This document shows positions 7,381-14,147 of a DNA stretch of 19,486 nt, piece after piece. Numbering within the stretch: the first letter of the stretch is position 1; each line of letters begins with the position of its first letter. A program made the translations under genes and the position numbers. This DNA is from Lachnospiraceae bacterium UBA3814 (GTDB lineage: Bacteria; Bacillota; Clostridia; Lachnospirales; Lachnospiraceae). The stretch is taken from the NCBI GenBank assembly GCA_002368575.1, contig DFEA01000029.1, positions 1 to 19,486 on the forward strand, read 5' to 3'. The notes beneath the pieces were generated by a model. The model did not search any database, was not told the origin of the DNA, and was given only the letters and a program-made list of their open reading frames with translations.

Positions 7381-7414
7381 ACTTTAAAGCGTCAAAGCTT
7401 TGAAGCGCTAAAGT
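7381..7414. promoter_or_regulatory. 34-bp palindromic operator candidate at the symporter transcription start
   Basis: An imperfect palindrome with 14 of 17 base pairs matched. It reads ACTTTA at the left end, TCAAAGCTTTGA in the centre and TAAAGT at the right end. It begins immediately downstream of the -10 box at 7416-7421 (minus), the place where a repressor would block initiation. Confidence 0.6.
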
Positions 7415-7415
7415 A

Positions 7416-7444
7416 AATATAGCAGAGAACCTGTCTCAGGTCAA
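7416..7444 (-). promoter_or_regulatory. Symporter SigA promoter
   Basis: -35 TTGACC (7439-7444), 17-base spacer, -10 TATATT (7416-7421), 63 bases before the start codon. Confidence 0.8.
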
Positions 7445-7520
7445 CTGCCATATCTCATAAAACGCTATTCTGTTCACCGTAAAAGTTACAGTTCACCGGC
7501 AATGTCATGATGGAATCGGC

Positions 7521-7555
7521 GGATGCCGACGGAGGCCTGCCCGCAGTCAGCATCC
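7521..7555 (-). terminator. Stem-loop downstream of the GGDEF gene, possible weak terminator
   Basis: GGATGCCGAC (7521-7530) pairs with GTCAGCATCC (7546-7555) with one wobble, loop 15 bases. It follows the GGDEF stop codon but has no T run. The 11-base word TCATGATGGAA occurs on both sides (7505-7515 and 7563-7573), the second overlapping the gene's stop. Confidence 0.4.
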
Positions 7556-7562
7556 GACAGCT

Positions 7563-8660
7563 TCATGATGGAACCGGAAATGAAATGACCTGGTTTTTAC
7601 CGTGATTTTTACCGTAGTAAAGCCTGCCGTCGGCCACGGCTATCGTCTCCTCGATGCTCTGAGAGTCCGAATGTGCCGCCACTCCGATGGTTATAGTGAC
7701 ATGAATGGTCTTGTTGTAAAAGGGAATATAATTATCGTCTATGGCCCTTCTTATCCTCTCGGATAAAACAACGGCCTCCTCACTGGTATGATCATTATAA
7801 AGTATGAGGATCTCCTCTCCCCCCCAGCGGCATATGGGGTTGCCCTCGGGTATGTTCTCGTTTATCAGGCGTGTTACCTCCTTAAGAACAAGATCCCCTG
7901 CCTCGTGACCGTAGGAATCATTGATCATCTTGAAATCGTCTATATCGCACATGGCCACAGAGAAATATCTCCCGGAATCAAGGCTCTTCTTAAGCTGCTC
8001 CCCCATGCTCCTCCTGTTTAACAAACTCGTAAGAGGATCGACTGACGCCCTGTAATCAAGGACGGCATTCTGTCTCTTAAGCTTTGATTCCATCTCGTTC
8101 ATGTTATAGGTATATATGATGAGGAAGAAAAACAAAATTGCAAAGGTGGCAACGGAATTGAGGTTATAAAGCATCATCGTTACCCTGCTGTCGAAAACAT
8201 AGGGAGGCGTCTGCGTGTAGGAAAGCTGCCGGCAGATAACATAGCAGAAGGTTGCGCACAGCCCCAGGACCGTTGCTATGGTAAACCTGGTCTTTCCCGT
8301 GGTAAGCTCGTAGCAGGCCATAAAGCCCAGAGGGACCAGACCGATAAGGTACTGCTGGAACCCTGTCTCCCAGCCGGTAAACCAGGTCGCCATGATGGCG
8401 TGAACCAGTATCTCTATGTACATGCCGACAAAAACCGCATATTCTTTTTTATGATCAAGGAAAAAACGCGCGGAAAAATACATTATCGGACTGAAGATAT
8501 TAAATACAACCATGGGCATCACGCGCTGTACCGCAAAAACGACCAGAAAAAGAGCATGTGTGGCGCCTATGCACTCAGTCAGGATATAGTATCTGCGCTT
8601 CGCTATAATATCGAGAAGCTTTCTCGTCTTTTCGTCAAATGTATCCGCCATAAGCATCAT
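7563..8660 (-). CDS. Membrane-bound GGDEF protein, probable diguanylate cyclase
   Basis: A 365-residue protein. The N-terminal 200 residues hold about six membrane segments without a recognised sensor family. A short charged helix (about 205-215) leads to a GGDEF domain beginning VDPLTSLLNRRSM. The active-site loop is R278-W-G-G-E-E-I284, so the GGEE core is present and the usual last Phe is Ile. The metal-binding D-I-D-D-F-K-M-I-N-D segment is intact, so cyclase activity making c-di-GMP from two GTP is plausible. No RxxD inhibitory site is seen just before the loop. The start at 8660 has a weak GAAAGAG ribosome site; ATG at 8651 is an alternative. It is transcribed divergently from rhaB. A link to rhamnose use is not supported beyond adjacency. 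Confidence 0.9.
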   Translation of the reverse strand: MMLMADTFDEKTRKLLDIIAKRRYYILTECIGATHALFLVVFAVQRVMPMVVFNIFSPIMYFSARFFLDHKKEYAVFVGMYIEILVHAIMATWFTGWETGFQQYLIGLVPLGFMACYELTTGKTRFTIATVLGLCATFCYVICRQLSYTQTPPYVFDSRVTMMLYNLNSVATFAILFFFLIIYTYNMNEMESKLKRQNAVLDYRASVDPLTSLLNRRSMGEQLKKSLDSGRYFSVAMCDIDDFKMINDSYGHEAGDLVLKEVTRLINENIPEGNPICRWGGEEILILYNDHTSEEAVVLSERIRRAIDDNYIPFYNKTIHVTITIGVAAHSDSQSIEETIAVADGRLYYGKNHGKNQVISFPVPS

Positions 8661-8674
8661 TATACTCTTTCATA

Positions 8675-8703
8675 AACTTTTGCACAAATATAAAAACTTT
8701 CGC
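8675..8703. promoter_or_regulatory. 20-bp-period direct repeat between the GGDEF gene and rhaB
   Basis: AACTTTTGC (8675-8683) and AACTTTCGC (8695-8703) are 8 of 9 identical with a period of 20 bp. They lie 48-76 bp upstream of the rhaB -35. This resembles in period, and only loosely in sequence, the operator pairs of the ABC promoters. Confidence 0.35.
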
Positions 8704-8750
8704 CCGGATTTTTCATTTTATGTGCAGAATGTATCTTTCACAATCACCTG

Positions 8751-8779
8751 TTGAAAGAAATATGTGTGAATGCTACAAT
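8751..8779 (+). promoter_or_regulatory. rhaB SigA promoter
   Basis: -35 TTGAAA (8751-8756), 17-base spacer, -10 TACAAT (8774-8779), 36 bases before the ATG. The 10 bp before the -35 do not match the half-site found at the two ABC promoters, so this promoter may be controlled differently. Confidence 0.8.
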
Positions 8780-8815
8780 AACACCAGAATACCAGACGAA
8801 AAAAGGGGGTAATAT

Positions 8816-10210
8816 ATGAACAATTGTTATCTTGCGGTGGATATAGGAGCCTCCAGCGGAAGGCACATAATAGGATATCTGGAAGACGGCAGGCTTAAGC
8901 TTAAGGAGGTCTACCGGTTCGAAAACAGCATGGAGCTTGACCTGGGCAAGCGTCTTTGGAACGTGGACAGGCTTTTTAAGGAGATAAAGAACGGAATGGC
9001 CGCGTGTAAAAAGGCCGGCTTTATCCCTGCCTCCATGTCCATCGATACCTGGGCCGTAGACTATGTCCTTCTTGACGGGGAGGGAAGGGCCGCGGGCGAG
9101 ACCTTCGGCTACAGGGACAACCGGACCTCAAGGATGGATGAGGTGGTCTATGAAACCATCCCCGAGCCTGAGCTCTACAAAAGGACCGGGATACAGAAGC
9201 AGATCTTCAATACCATATACCAGCTTACCGCCGACCGGGAGAAGCGTCCCGAGGTCCTTAAGCAGGCAAAGACCTTCCTGATGCTTCCCGACTATTTCCA
9301 GTACAGGCTCACCGGCGTCATGAAGTCAGAATATACCAACGCCTCCTCTACCCAGCTCGTAAATCCCGATACAAGGCAATGGGATAAGGAGCTTATAGAG
9401 CTGTTAAGGCTTCCATCGGATATCTTCCTTCCTCTTGAAATGCCGGGGACCTTTGTGGGAGAGCTGCTTCCCGAGGTCGTAAACGAGGTGGGCTTCAACA
9501 CTAAGGTCCGTCTCTGCGCAAGCCACGATACCGCGTCGGCGGTAATGGCAATGCCGAAGAATGATGGCTCCATTTATATAAGCTCAGGCACCTGGTCCTT
9601 AATGGGGGTAGAGCTTCAGGACGCCCTGAGGGATGAAAACAGTCATTCCGGCAACTTTACGAACGAGGGCGGCTATGATTACCGCTTCAGATATCTCAAG
9701 AACATCATGGGGCTTTGGATGATACAGTCGGTCCGCCATGAAACAAAGGATGCCTACAGCTTTGCGCAGCTCTGCGAGATGGCGGAGGATGAAAGGGACT
9801 TCCCTTCAAGGGTGGATGTCAACGACAGCTCCTTCTTCGCTCCTCTGAATATGAGCGAGGCAATACGCGAATACTGCAAAAAGACGGATCAGCAGGTTCC
9901 CGAGACCATAGGGCAGCTGAGCACGGTAGTCTATCAGAGCCTTGCCGAGAGCTATGGACAGACGGTTAAGGAAATCGAGAGGAATACCGGGAAGGCCTAC
10001 GATAATATCTGTATAATCGGAGGCGGCGCAAACGCGGATTATCTGAACGCTCTCACCGCAAAGGCTACGGGAAAGGCCGTGACCGCGGGGCCTACCGAGG
10101 CTACCGCCATAGGGAACATGGTCGCGCAGCTCATAGCCGGAAAAGAGATAAAGGACCTTAAGAGCGCACGGGAGATAATAGCTTCTTCCTTCGATATCAA
10201 AAATTACTGA
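8816..10210 (+). CDS. rhaB: Rhamnulokinase
   Basis: A 464-residue FGGY-family sugar kinase that phosphorylates L-rhamnulose to L-rhamnulose-1-phosphate with ATP in the cytosol. The phosphate-binding loop DIGASSGR is at 9-16. Family-specific segments are SIDTWAVDYVLLD, YRDNRTSRM, GIQKQIFNTIYQL, MLPDYFQYRLTG, EYTNASSTQLVN, the catalytic base D238 in ASHDTASAV, SSGTWSLMGVE, NEGG, and KNIMGLWMIQ. The C-terminal nucleotide site is IIGGGANADYLN. These match E. coli RhaB closely by recall and separate it from xylulokinase, glycerol kinase or fuculokinase. GGGGGT lies about 7 bases before the ATG. It is a single gene ended by a strong terminator, converging on rhaM. Confidence 0.95.
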   Translation: MNNCYLAVDIGASSGRHIIGYLEDGRLKLKEVYRFENSMELDLGKRLWNVDRLFKEIKNGMAACKKAGFIPASMSIDTWAVDYVLLDGEGRAAGETFGYRDNRTSRMDEVVYETIPEPELYKRTGIQKQIFNTIYQLTADREKRPEVLKQAKTFLMLPDYFQYRLTGVMKSEYTNASSTQLVNPDTRQWDKELIELLRLPSDIFLPLEMPGTFVGELLPEVVNEVGFNTKVRLCASHDTASAVMAMPKNDGSIYISSGTWSLMGVELQDALRDENSHSGNFTNEGGYDYRFRYLKNIMGLWMIQSVRHETKDAYSFAQLCEMAEDERDFPSRVDVNDSSFFAPLNMSEAIREYCKKTDQQVPETIGQLSTVVYQSLAESYGQTVKEIERNTGKAYDNICIIGGGANADYLNALTAKATGKAVTAGPTEATAIGNMVAQLIAGKEIKDLKSAREIIASSFDIKNY

Positions 10211-10227
10211 GGCCTGATAAAAGACTT

Positions 10228-10267
10228 AAAAAATGATCCGTTCAGCTGAATGAACGGATCATTTTTT
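10228..10267. terminator. Bidirectional terminator between rhaB and rhaM
   Basis: A perfect 17-bp stem (10228-10244 and 10251-10267) with a 6-base loop. A6 precedes and T6 follows the GC-containing core, so it works for both convergent genes. Confidence 0.95.
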
Positions 10268-10288
10268 CTGCTCTTTCCATTGACTGAC

Positions 10289-10600
10289 TCAGTCAAGATG
10301 GAATACCGGATGAAGATCAACGCTGACGGGGCTGTTATCCGGATTCGTCTCCATTATATCAGCCATGAAATCCCACCATTTCCTGTTTATGGGATCATCC
10401 GCCTGCTTACTCCACTCCTCCTCGCTCTCTATCTCGATGGTACCAAAGAGCGTCAGGGTCTCCTTATCCAGAAAGATCGAATAGTTCTTCCCGCCGTGAG
10501 CGTGGATGGAATCCTGCATTTCGGGCCAGAGCTCGTTGTGGCGCTTTTCGTATTCAGCCTCCATACCAGGATAAAGCTTCATTTTAAATCCCTTGATCAT
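10289..10600 (-). CDS. rhaM: L-rhamnose mutarotase
   Basis: A 103-residue protein, matching the 104-residue E. coli YiiL/RhaM. It interconverts alpha- and beta-L-rhamnose so that the isomerase receives its preferred anomer. Diagnostic segments are EKRHNELWPEM with the catalytic His at 21, GGKNYSIFLD, TLFGTIEIESEEEW, RKWWDFMADIM, and the near-invariant NPDNSPVS. The ATG at 10600 is chosen because AAGGAG lies 9 bases upstream and the family starts here; the open frame upstream is not conserved. It follows the binding-protein gene by 178 bp with an intrinsic terminator between, so it is probably expressed by read-through or an unseen promoter. It ends at the terminator shared with rhaB. Confidence 0.95.
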   Translation of the reverse strand: MIKGFKMKLYPGMEAEYEKRHNELWPEMQDSIHAHGGKNYSIFLDKETLTLFGTIEIESEEEWSKQADDPINRKWWDFMADIMETNPDNSPVSVDLHPVFHLD

Positions 10601-10678
10601 TTTCGTGTTCTCCTTTCTGTAATACGCCAATCCCGTCAGCTTTGCTGTCGTTCTCCTTTCGGCGGCTCTGCGATAAAA

Positions 10679-10706
10679 AGGCACAGCCGGAAAAAGACTG
10701 TGCCTT
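10679..10706 (-). terminator. Intrinsic terminator after the binding-protein gene
   Basis: A 9-bp stem AAGGCACAG / CTGTGCCTT with an internal loop, followed on the minus strand by TTTTTAT. It sits between the binding-protein gene and rhaM and would lower rhaM relative to the binding protein. Confidence 0.85.
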
Positions 10707-10778
10707 AATATTTATACCGCTTCAGGTCGGAAGAAATTTCCCGAAAGCCTGAATGCGTCTTTGGCTCTCAAAGCCTGA

Positions 10779-11930
10779 TCAATAAACAACCTTCCACTCG
10801 TCGATGTTTGAAGAATCGAATTTGAAAGGAGGTCCAAGGATGATCTCTGTGCCTGCACCGTTGTCAACGATGGTGTAAGGGCTTGCCTCAAGAGTAGGAG
10901 CCTCGAAGGTATCTCCGACAGCGCCTGTGATGGTCCCGTCGTAAAGAGCAAGGCTTGCGTAGCCTGCCAGTCTTCCAAGGTCGATAGGATTCCAGAGAAA
11001 CATATAAGGGCAGCTGTGAGCATCGTCATCGCCGATGTACTCAGCCATCTCTGAAGGAAGTCCGAGACCTGTAAGCTTAACGGATGACTTCTGATCCTGA
11101 AGAACCTTTGCGGCAGCCGCGATACCTACGGTAGTAGGAGCGCAGATAACCTTAAGATCAGGATAGTTCTGAAGAAGAGCCTGAGTCTGGTCAGTTGACT
11201 TCTGAGGCTCGTCATCACCGTAAGCAACCTCAACGAGCTCGATCTTTGAGTACTTCTCATCGCCTTCCTGGATAGCCTTCATGGCATCGATCCATGCGTT
11301 CTGGTTGGTAGCCTGTGAGGTAGCGGAAAGGATAGCGTACTGTCCCTCACCACCGGTGAGATCATAAACAGCATCGATAAGCTGCTGTCCTACAGCCTCA
11401 ACACCTGCCTGATTACAGAAAACGGCACGTGCGCTGGGATCTACGTCAGAGTCAAGAGTAAGAACCTTGATACCCGCATCCCTTGCTTCATTACATACAG
11501 AGATAAGAGCGTTTGCGTCATTGGCACTGATAGCGATCGTATTAACGCCCTGTGAGATCAGAGACTGGATAACAGTGATCTGAGCGTCAGCCGTAGCACT
11601 CTCGGGATCCTGTCTTACAACTGTGCCGCCTGCTGCCTCGATGACCTCTGAGAAGCCTGAAGCAAGCCTGTCCATGAAAGGATTTCCTGCGGACTTGGTA
11701 ACGATAGCGAAGGTGCCTGCCGCTGCGTCAGATGCGGGAGCTGCCTCCTCTGCTGCTGCTTCCTCTGCGGGAGCCGCTTCTTCTGCGGGAGCTGCTTCCT
11801 CAGCCGGAGCTGCTTCTTCTGCTGCAGGAGCTGCCGCTTCCGGAGCGGGAGCCGTGGTCCCTGCACAGCCGGCTAAAATGCCGGTAGCCATTGCCGCGCA
11901 TAATAATACGCTTATGACCTTTTTCTTCAT
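10779..11930 (-). CDS. Rhamnose ABC transporter substrate-binding lipoprotein (RhaS type)
   Basis: A 383-residue lipoprotein. The signal peptide MKKKVISVLLCAAMATGILAGC ends in lipobox LAGC with the lipid-carrying C22. A tether of about 45 residues of Ala, Pro and Glu (EEAAPA repeats) follows, then a periplasmic-binding-protein fold of the ribose/AI-2 cluster from FAIVTKSAGNPFMDRL. The segments GLGLPSEMAEYI and FLWNPIDLGRLAGY, together with rhaB and rhaM next to it, point to rhamnose rather than AI-2. It captures sugar outside the membrane for the ABC permeases. The start at 11930 has AAGGAGG 8 bases upstream; the longer frame is discarded because the signal peptide must be N-terminal. It has its own promoter with operator repeats and its own terminator. 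The rhizobial name rhaS is avoided as a symbol because it collides with the E. coli regulator. Confidence 0.92.
   Translation of the reverse strand: MKKKVISVLLCAAMATGILAGCAGTTAPAPEAAAPAAEEAAPAEEAAPAEEAAPAEEAAAEEAAPASDAAAGTFAIVTKSAGNPFMDRLASGFSEVIEAAGGTVVRQDPESATADAQITVIQSLISQGVNTIAISANDANALISVCNEARDAGIKVLTLDSDVDPSARAVFCNQAGVEAVGQQLIDAVYDLTGGEGQYAILSATSQATNQNAWIDAMKAIQEGDEKYSKIELVEVAYGDDEPQKSTDQTQALLQNYPDLKVICAPTTVGIAAAAKVLQDQKSSVKLTGLGLPSEMAEYIGDDDAHSCPYMFLWNPIDLGRLAGYASLALYDGTITGAVGDTFEAPTLEASPYTIVDNGAGTEIILGPPFKFDSSNIDEWKVVY
11731..11850 (-). repeat. In-frame degenerate tandem repeat coding the lipoprotein tether
   Basis: Repeats of 18 bp (GCTGCTTCYTCTGCGGGA type on the plus strand) encode EEAAPA units. 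Their similarity at DNA level suggests expansion by slippage or recombination. Copy number could vary among strains without breaking the frame. Confidence 0.75.
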
Positions 11931-11990
11931 TTTAAATTCCTCCTTAAAAAATTCCATATGCTGCCATAGCATATGCTTACTATGTAATTA

Positions 11991-12049
11991 ATGATATAAA
12001 AACCGGAATTTCATTTAAACGGTAAAATCTTTTGATTTAGGGTAAAATC
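11991..12049 (-). promoter_or_regulatory. Binding-protein gene promoter with 20-bp-period operator repeats
   Basis: Minus strand: half-site GATTTTACCC (12040-12049), then GATTTTACCG (12020-12029) exactly 20 bp on. The -35 TTTAAA (12014-12019) directly abuts, followed by a 17-base spacer and -10 TATCAT (11991-11996). The -35 is weak, as expected for an activated promoter. The layout equals that at 15816-15874. The start codon is 60 bases downstream. Confidence 0.7.
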
Positions 12050-12076
12050 ATTTCTTGATGTCGGGTTCAAAAATCA

Positions 12077-12095
12077 CATGGCACAAAGTGCCATG
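12077..12095 (-). terminator. Second hairpin after the permease genes, probable back-up terminator
   Basis: CATGGCAC and GTGCCATG form a perfect 8-bp stem with a 3-base loop. On the minus strand it is followed by TGATTTTTG. Its first three bases overlap the outer arm of the larger structure at 12093-12162. Confidence 0.6.
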
Positions 12096-12162
12096 GTGAA
12101 TATGCACAAAAAACGTCATGACAAGCTAGCTTGCCATGACGATTCTCGTGCATATTCACCAT
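12093..12162 (-). terminator. Nested inverted repeat containing an intrinsic terminator after the permease genes
   Basis: Inner stem 12114-12141: CGTCATG and CATGACG arms enclosing CAAG/CTTG with one mismatched pair. It is followed on the minus strand by T6 (12108-12113), a classical terminator. Enclosing it are perfect 15-bp outer arms (12093-12107 and 12148-12162). The structure begins 7 bases after the second permease stop codon. Confidence 0.85.
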
Positions 12163-12168
12163 CTCAGC

Positions 12169-13164
12169 TTATTTTTTCAAAGCAAGGTATTTCTGCCTGA
12201 AGGACGGTACCAGCACCGACACAATGAGCATTATTCCTATTATTACAAGGATAAGCTGGGTGTTCATATTGATCTGTCCCAGAGCGATCCTTAAGCATAC
12301 TATGATGAGTGCCGAAATGAACGCTCCTACAAGATTCCCCTTGCCACCGGTGGTCGCAATGCCTCCGAATACGCACATTGCGATGACCTCCATTTCAAAG
12401 CCCTGACCCGTGGTGGTGTTTGCGCCGTAGGTAGAGGCAAGGATGAAGAGGCCACATACTCCGGCCAGGAAGCCTATGAGGCTGAAGCAGATGAACCGAA
12501 GCTTCTCCACCTCAACACCCGCGTATTTTGCCGCGGTCTTGCTTGAGCCGATGGCATAGAGCCTGCGCCCGAAGGTGGTCCTGCTTAAGAGTATGATAAA
12601 GACCACCGCGCAGATTATAATAAGGAAGAAGGCAAGAGGGATGGGCCCAAGCTTTACTCTCAGTATCCCTATCCCCTCGTAATCCTTTAAGGATGCGGAG
12701 CCTCCGCTCCCGAGAGACACCTCCGCTATCCCCCTGAAGATTATCTGGGTCCCGAGGGTCACGATCATGGTCGGAAGCTCGGTAAACCTTGTGGCAATAA
12801 AGCCGTTTATCATACCGCAGCAAAGCCCGGTAAGAAGGGTTACAAGGATAGCAAGCCCCATGGGAAGCCCCGCGTTGCTGGAAAGACAGCCCATGGTCGC
12901 GGAAAGGCAGACGATCGCCCCGACGGAGATATCGATGTCGCCGAGAACAAGGATGAAGCCCATTCCGAAGAGCATGAATATCTCGGCAAGATACCTCGGA
13001 GACTCTCTCATAACGTTAGTCAGATTATAATTCGGAGACAGTACCCTTCCCAGTATGTTAATAGCTATGAATGCGATGATCAGCGCACCTTCAAGGCTGA
13101 GTATCTTTTCCTTCATACCGCCTTTCGGGGTCGCAGATATGGTTCTTCCGGATTTTCCAGCCAT
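12169..13164 (-). CDS. Rhamnose ABC transporter permease 2 (RhaP/RhaQ type)
   Basis: A 331-residue inner-membrane permease of the BPD_transp_2 (ribose/xylose) family with about nine to ten hydrophobic segments. Typical features are GDIDISVGAIVCLSA in an early segment, PTMIVTLGTQIIFRGIAEV, RTTFGRRLYAIGSSKTAAKYAGV in the cytoplasmic loop that contacts the ATPase, and GGIATTGGKGNLVGAFISALII. It forms the heteromeric channel with permease 1. The ATG at 13164 follows the permease 1 stop by 2 bases, with a GGAGGGAG ribosome site inside the end of permease 1, so translation is coupled. The gene is the last of the operon before the terminator. Whether it corresponds to rhizobial RhaP or RhaQ cannot be told here. 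Confidence 0.9.
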   Translation of the reverse strand: MAGKSGRTISATPKGGMKEKILSLEGALIIAFIAINILGRVLSPNYNLTNVMRESPRYLAEIFMLFGMGFILVLGDIDISVGAIVCLSATMGCLSSNAGLPMGLAILVTLLTGLCCGMINGFIATRFTELPTMIVTLGTQIIFRGIAEVSLGSGGSASLKDYEGIGILRVKLGPIPLAFFLIIICAVVFIILLSRTTFGRRLYAIGSSKTAAKYAGVEVEKLRFICFSLIGFLAGVCGLFILASTYGANTTTGQGFEMEVIAMCVFGGIATTGGKGNLVGAFISALIIVCLRIALGQINMNTQLILVIIGIMLIVSVLVPSFRQKYLALKK

Positions 13165-13166
13165 AA

Positions 13167-14147
13167 TTACATCTCCCTCCTTAACAGATTCTGACGATCC
13201 ATCGTCCTCTGAGTGATGACGTTCAGGATGACAACGAATACGATGATAACACCCTTGATCAGGTTCTGCGCGATAGCGTCAATACCAACCAGAGGAAGTG
13301 CCTTTGCGATGATGCTTATGATGAGCGCGCCGAGGAAGGTCCCGACGACCGAGCCTCTGCCGCCGCTCATGCTTACGCCGCCGATGACGCAGGCAGCGAT
13401 GACATCCATTTCCTTACCGTACTGCATGTTGGGCTGGGCGGAAGCGTAGATCGATACCGAAAGGACACCAGCAAGCCCCGCTAAAAGGCCCATTATCGTA
13501 TACACGGAAACCAACACCCTGTCCACCTTGATGCCCGAGATCGATGCGGCCTCGGGGTTGGAGCCTACGGCATAAATACTCCTTCCGAACTTGGTCCACT
13601 TCATGACGATAAAGAAGATCACATAGGCTATGACAAGTATGATATAGGGTCCGGGGGAGCCGTCCTTTCCGAAATCCGAAAAGCCCGATACGTCCTGGCC
13701 GGAAGCCCAGTTATTATTTGAGATGACGTATGCCATACCGCGCCATACATACATAAAGCCCATTGTACAAATGATGGGAGCGATCTTTCCCTTTGCGATG
13801 ATGATACCGTTTAATAAGCCGCAGCAAAGACCGATAAGGGCTCCGATCACAAACAGTACAAACGTATTATGTATTACATCATACTTCTGCAGCAGACCGA
13901 TGCTCATTCCTGCAAAGGCAAGAGTGGATGTAATGGAGATATCTATTCCCGCCGTCAGCATAACGCACAGCATCCCGAGCGCCATGAGCATGGTCAGTGT
14001 GTTGTTCCTGAATATCTGTCCCAGGTTAGTGGGCGAAAGGAAGGACGGGCTGAATATCGAAATGACGATGAGCATCACTATCAGCACGATCACCAGACTC
14101 GCCTCACGTGACCCCGTGATCTTCTTCAAAAGAGATTTATTCTGCAT
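13167..14147 (-). CDS. Rhamnose ABC transporter permease 1 (RhaP/RhaQ type)
   Basis: A 326-residue BPD_transp_2 permease. Landmarks are the N-terminal membrane span (VIVLIVMLIVISIFSPSFL), LTAGIDISITSTLAFAGM, PIICTMGFMYVWRGMAYVI, the ATPase-contact loop WTKFGRSIYAVGSNPEAASISG, and GGVSMSGGRGSVVGTFLGALII. With permease 2 it forms the sugar channel. The start codon comes directly after the ATPase stop (TAA then ATG), with GGAGGT inside the last ATPase codons. The two permeases are clearly paralogous but diverged, indicating a heterodimeric transporter. Confidence 0.9.
   Translation of the reverse strand: MQNKSLLKKITGSREASLVIVLIVMLIVISIFSPSFLSPTNLGQIFRNNTLTMLMALGMLCVMLTAGIDISITSTLAFAGMSIGLLQKYDVIHNTFVLFVIGALIGLCCGLLNGIIIAKGKIAPIICTMGFMYVWRGMAYVISNNNWASGQDVSGFSDFGKDGSPGPYIILVIAYVIFFIVMKWTKFGRSIYAVGSNPEAASISGIKVDRVLVSVYTIMGLLAGLAGVLSVSIYASAQPNMQYGKEMDVIAACVIGGVSMSGGRGSVVGTFLGALIISIIAKALPLVGIDAIAQNLIKGVIIVFVVILNVITQRTMDRQNLLRREM

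Noticed and set aside
8657..8665. TATAAT immediately before the GGDEF start as a -10 box
   Set aside because: It overlaps the start codon, so transcription would begin inside the gene, and no good -35 lies 17 bases upstream.
10712..11029. Minus-strand frame of 105 codons overlapping the end of the binding-protein gene
   Set aside because: It runs in another frame through a conserved coding end, without ribosome site or recognisable motifs.
11623..11991. Plus-strand Ala/Ser-rich frame opposite the binding-protein tether
   Set aside because: It is the mirror of the GC-rich repeat coding the lipoprotein tether and lacks a ribosome site.
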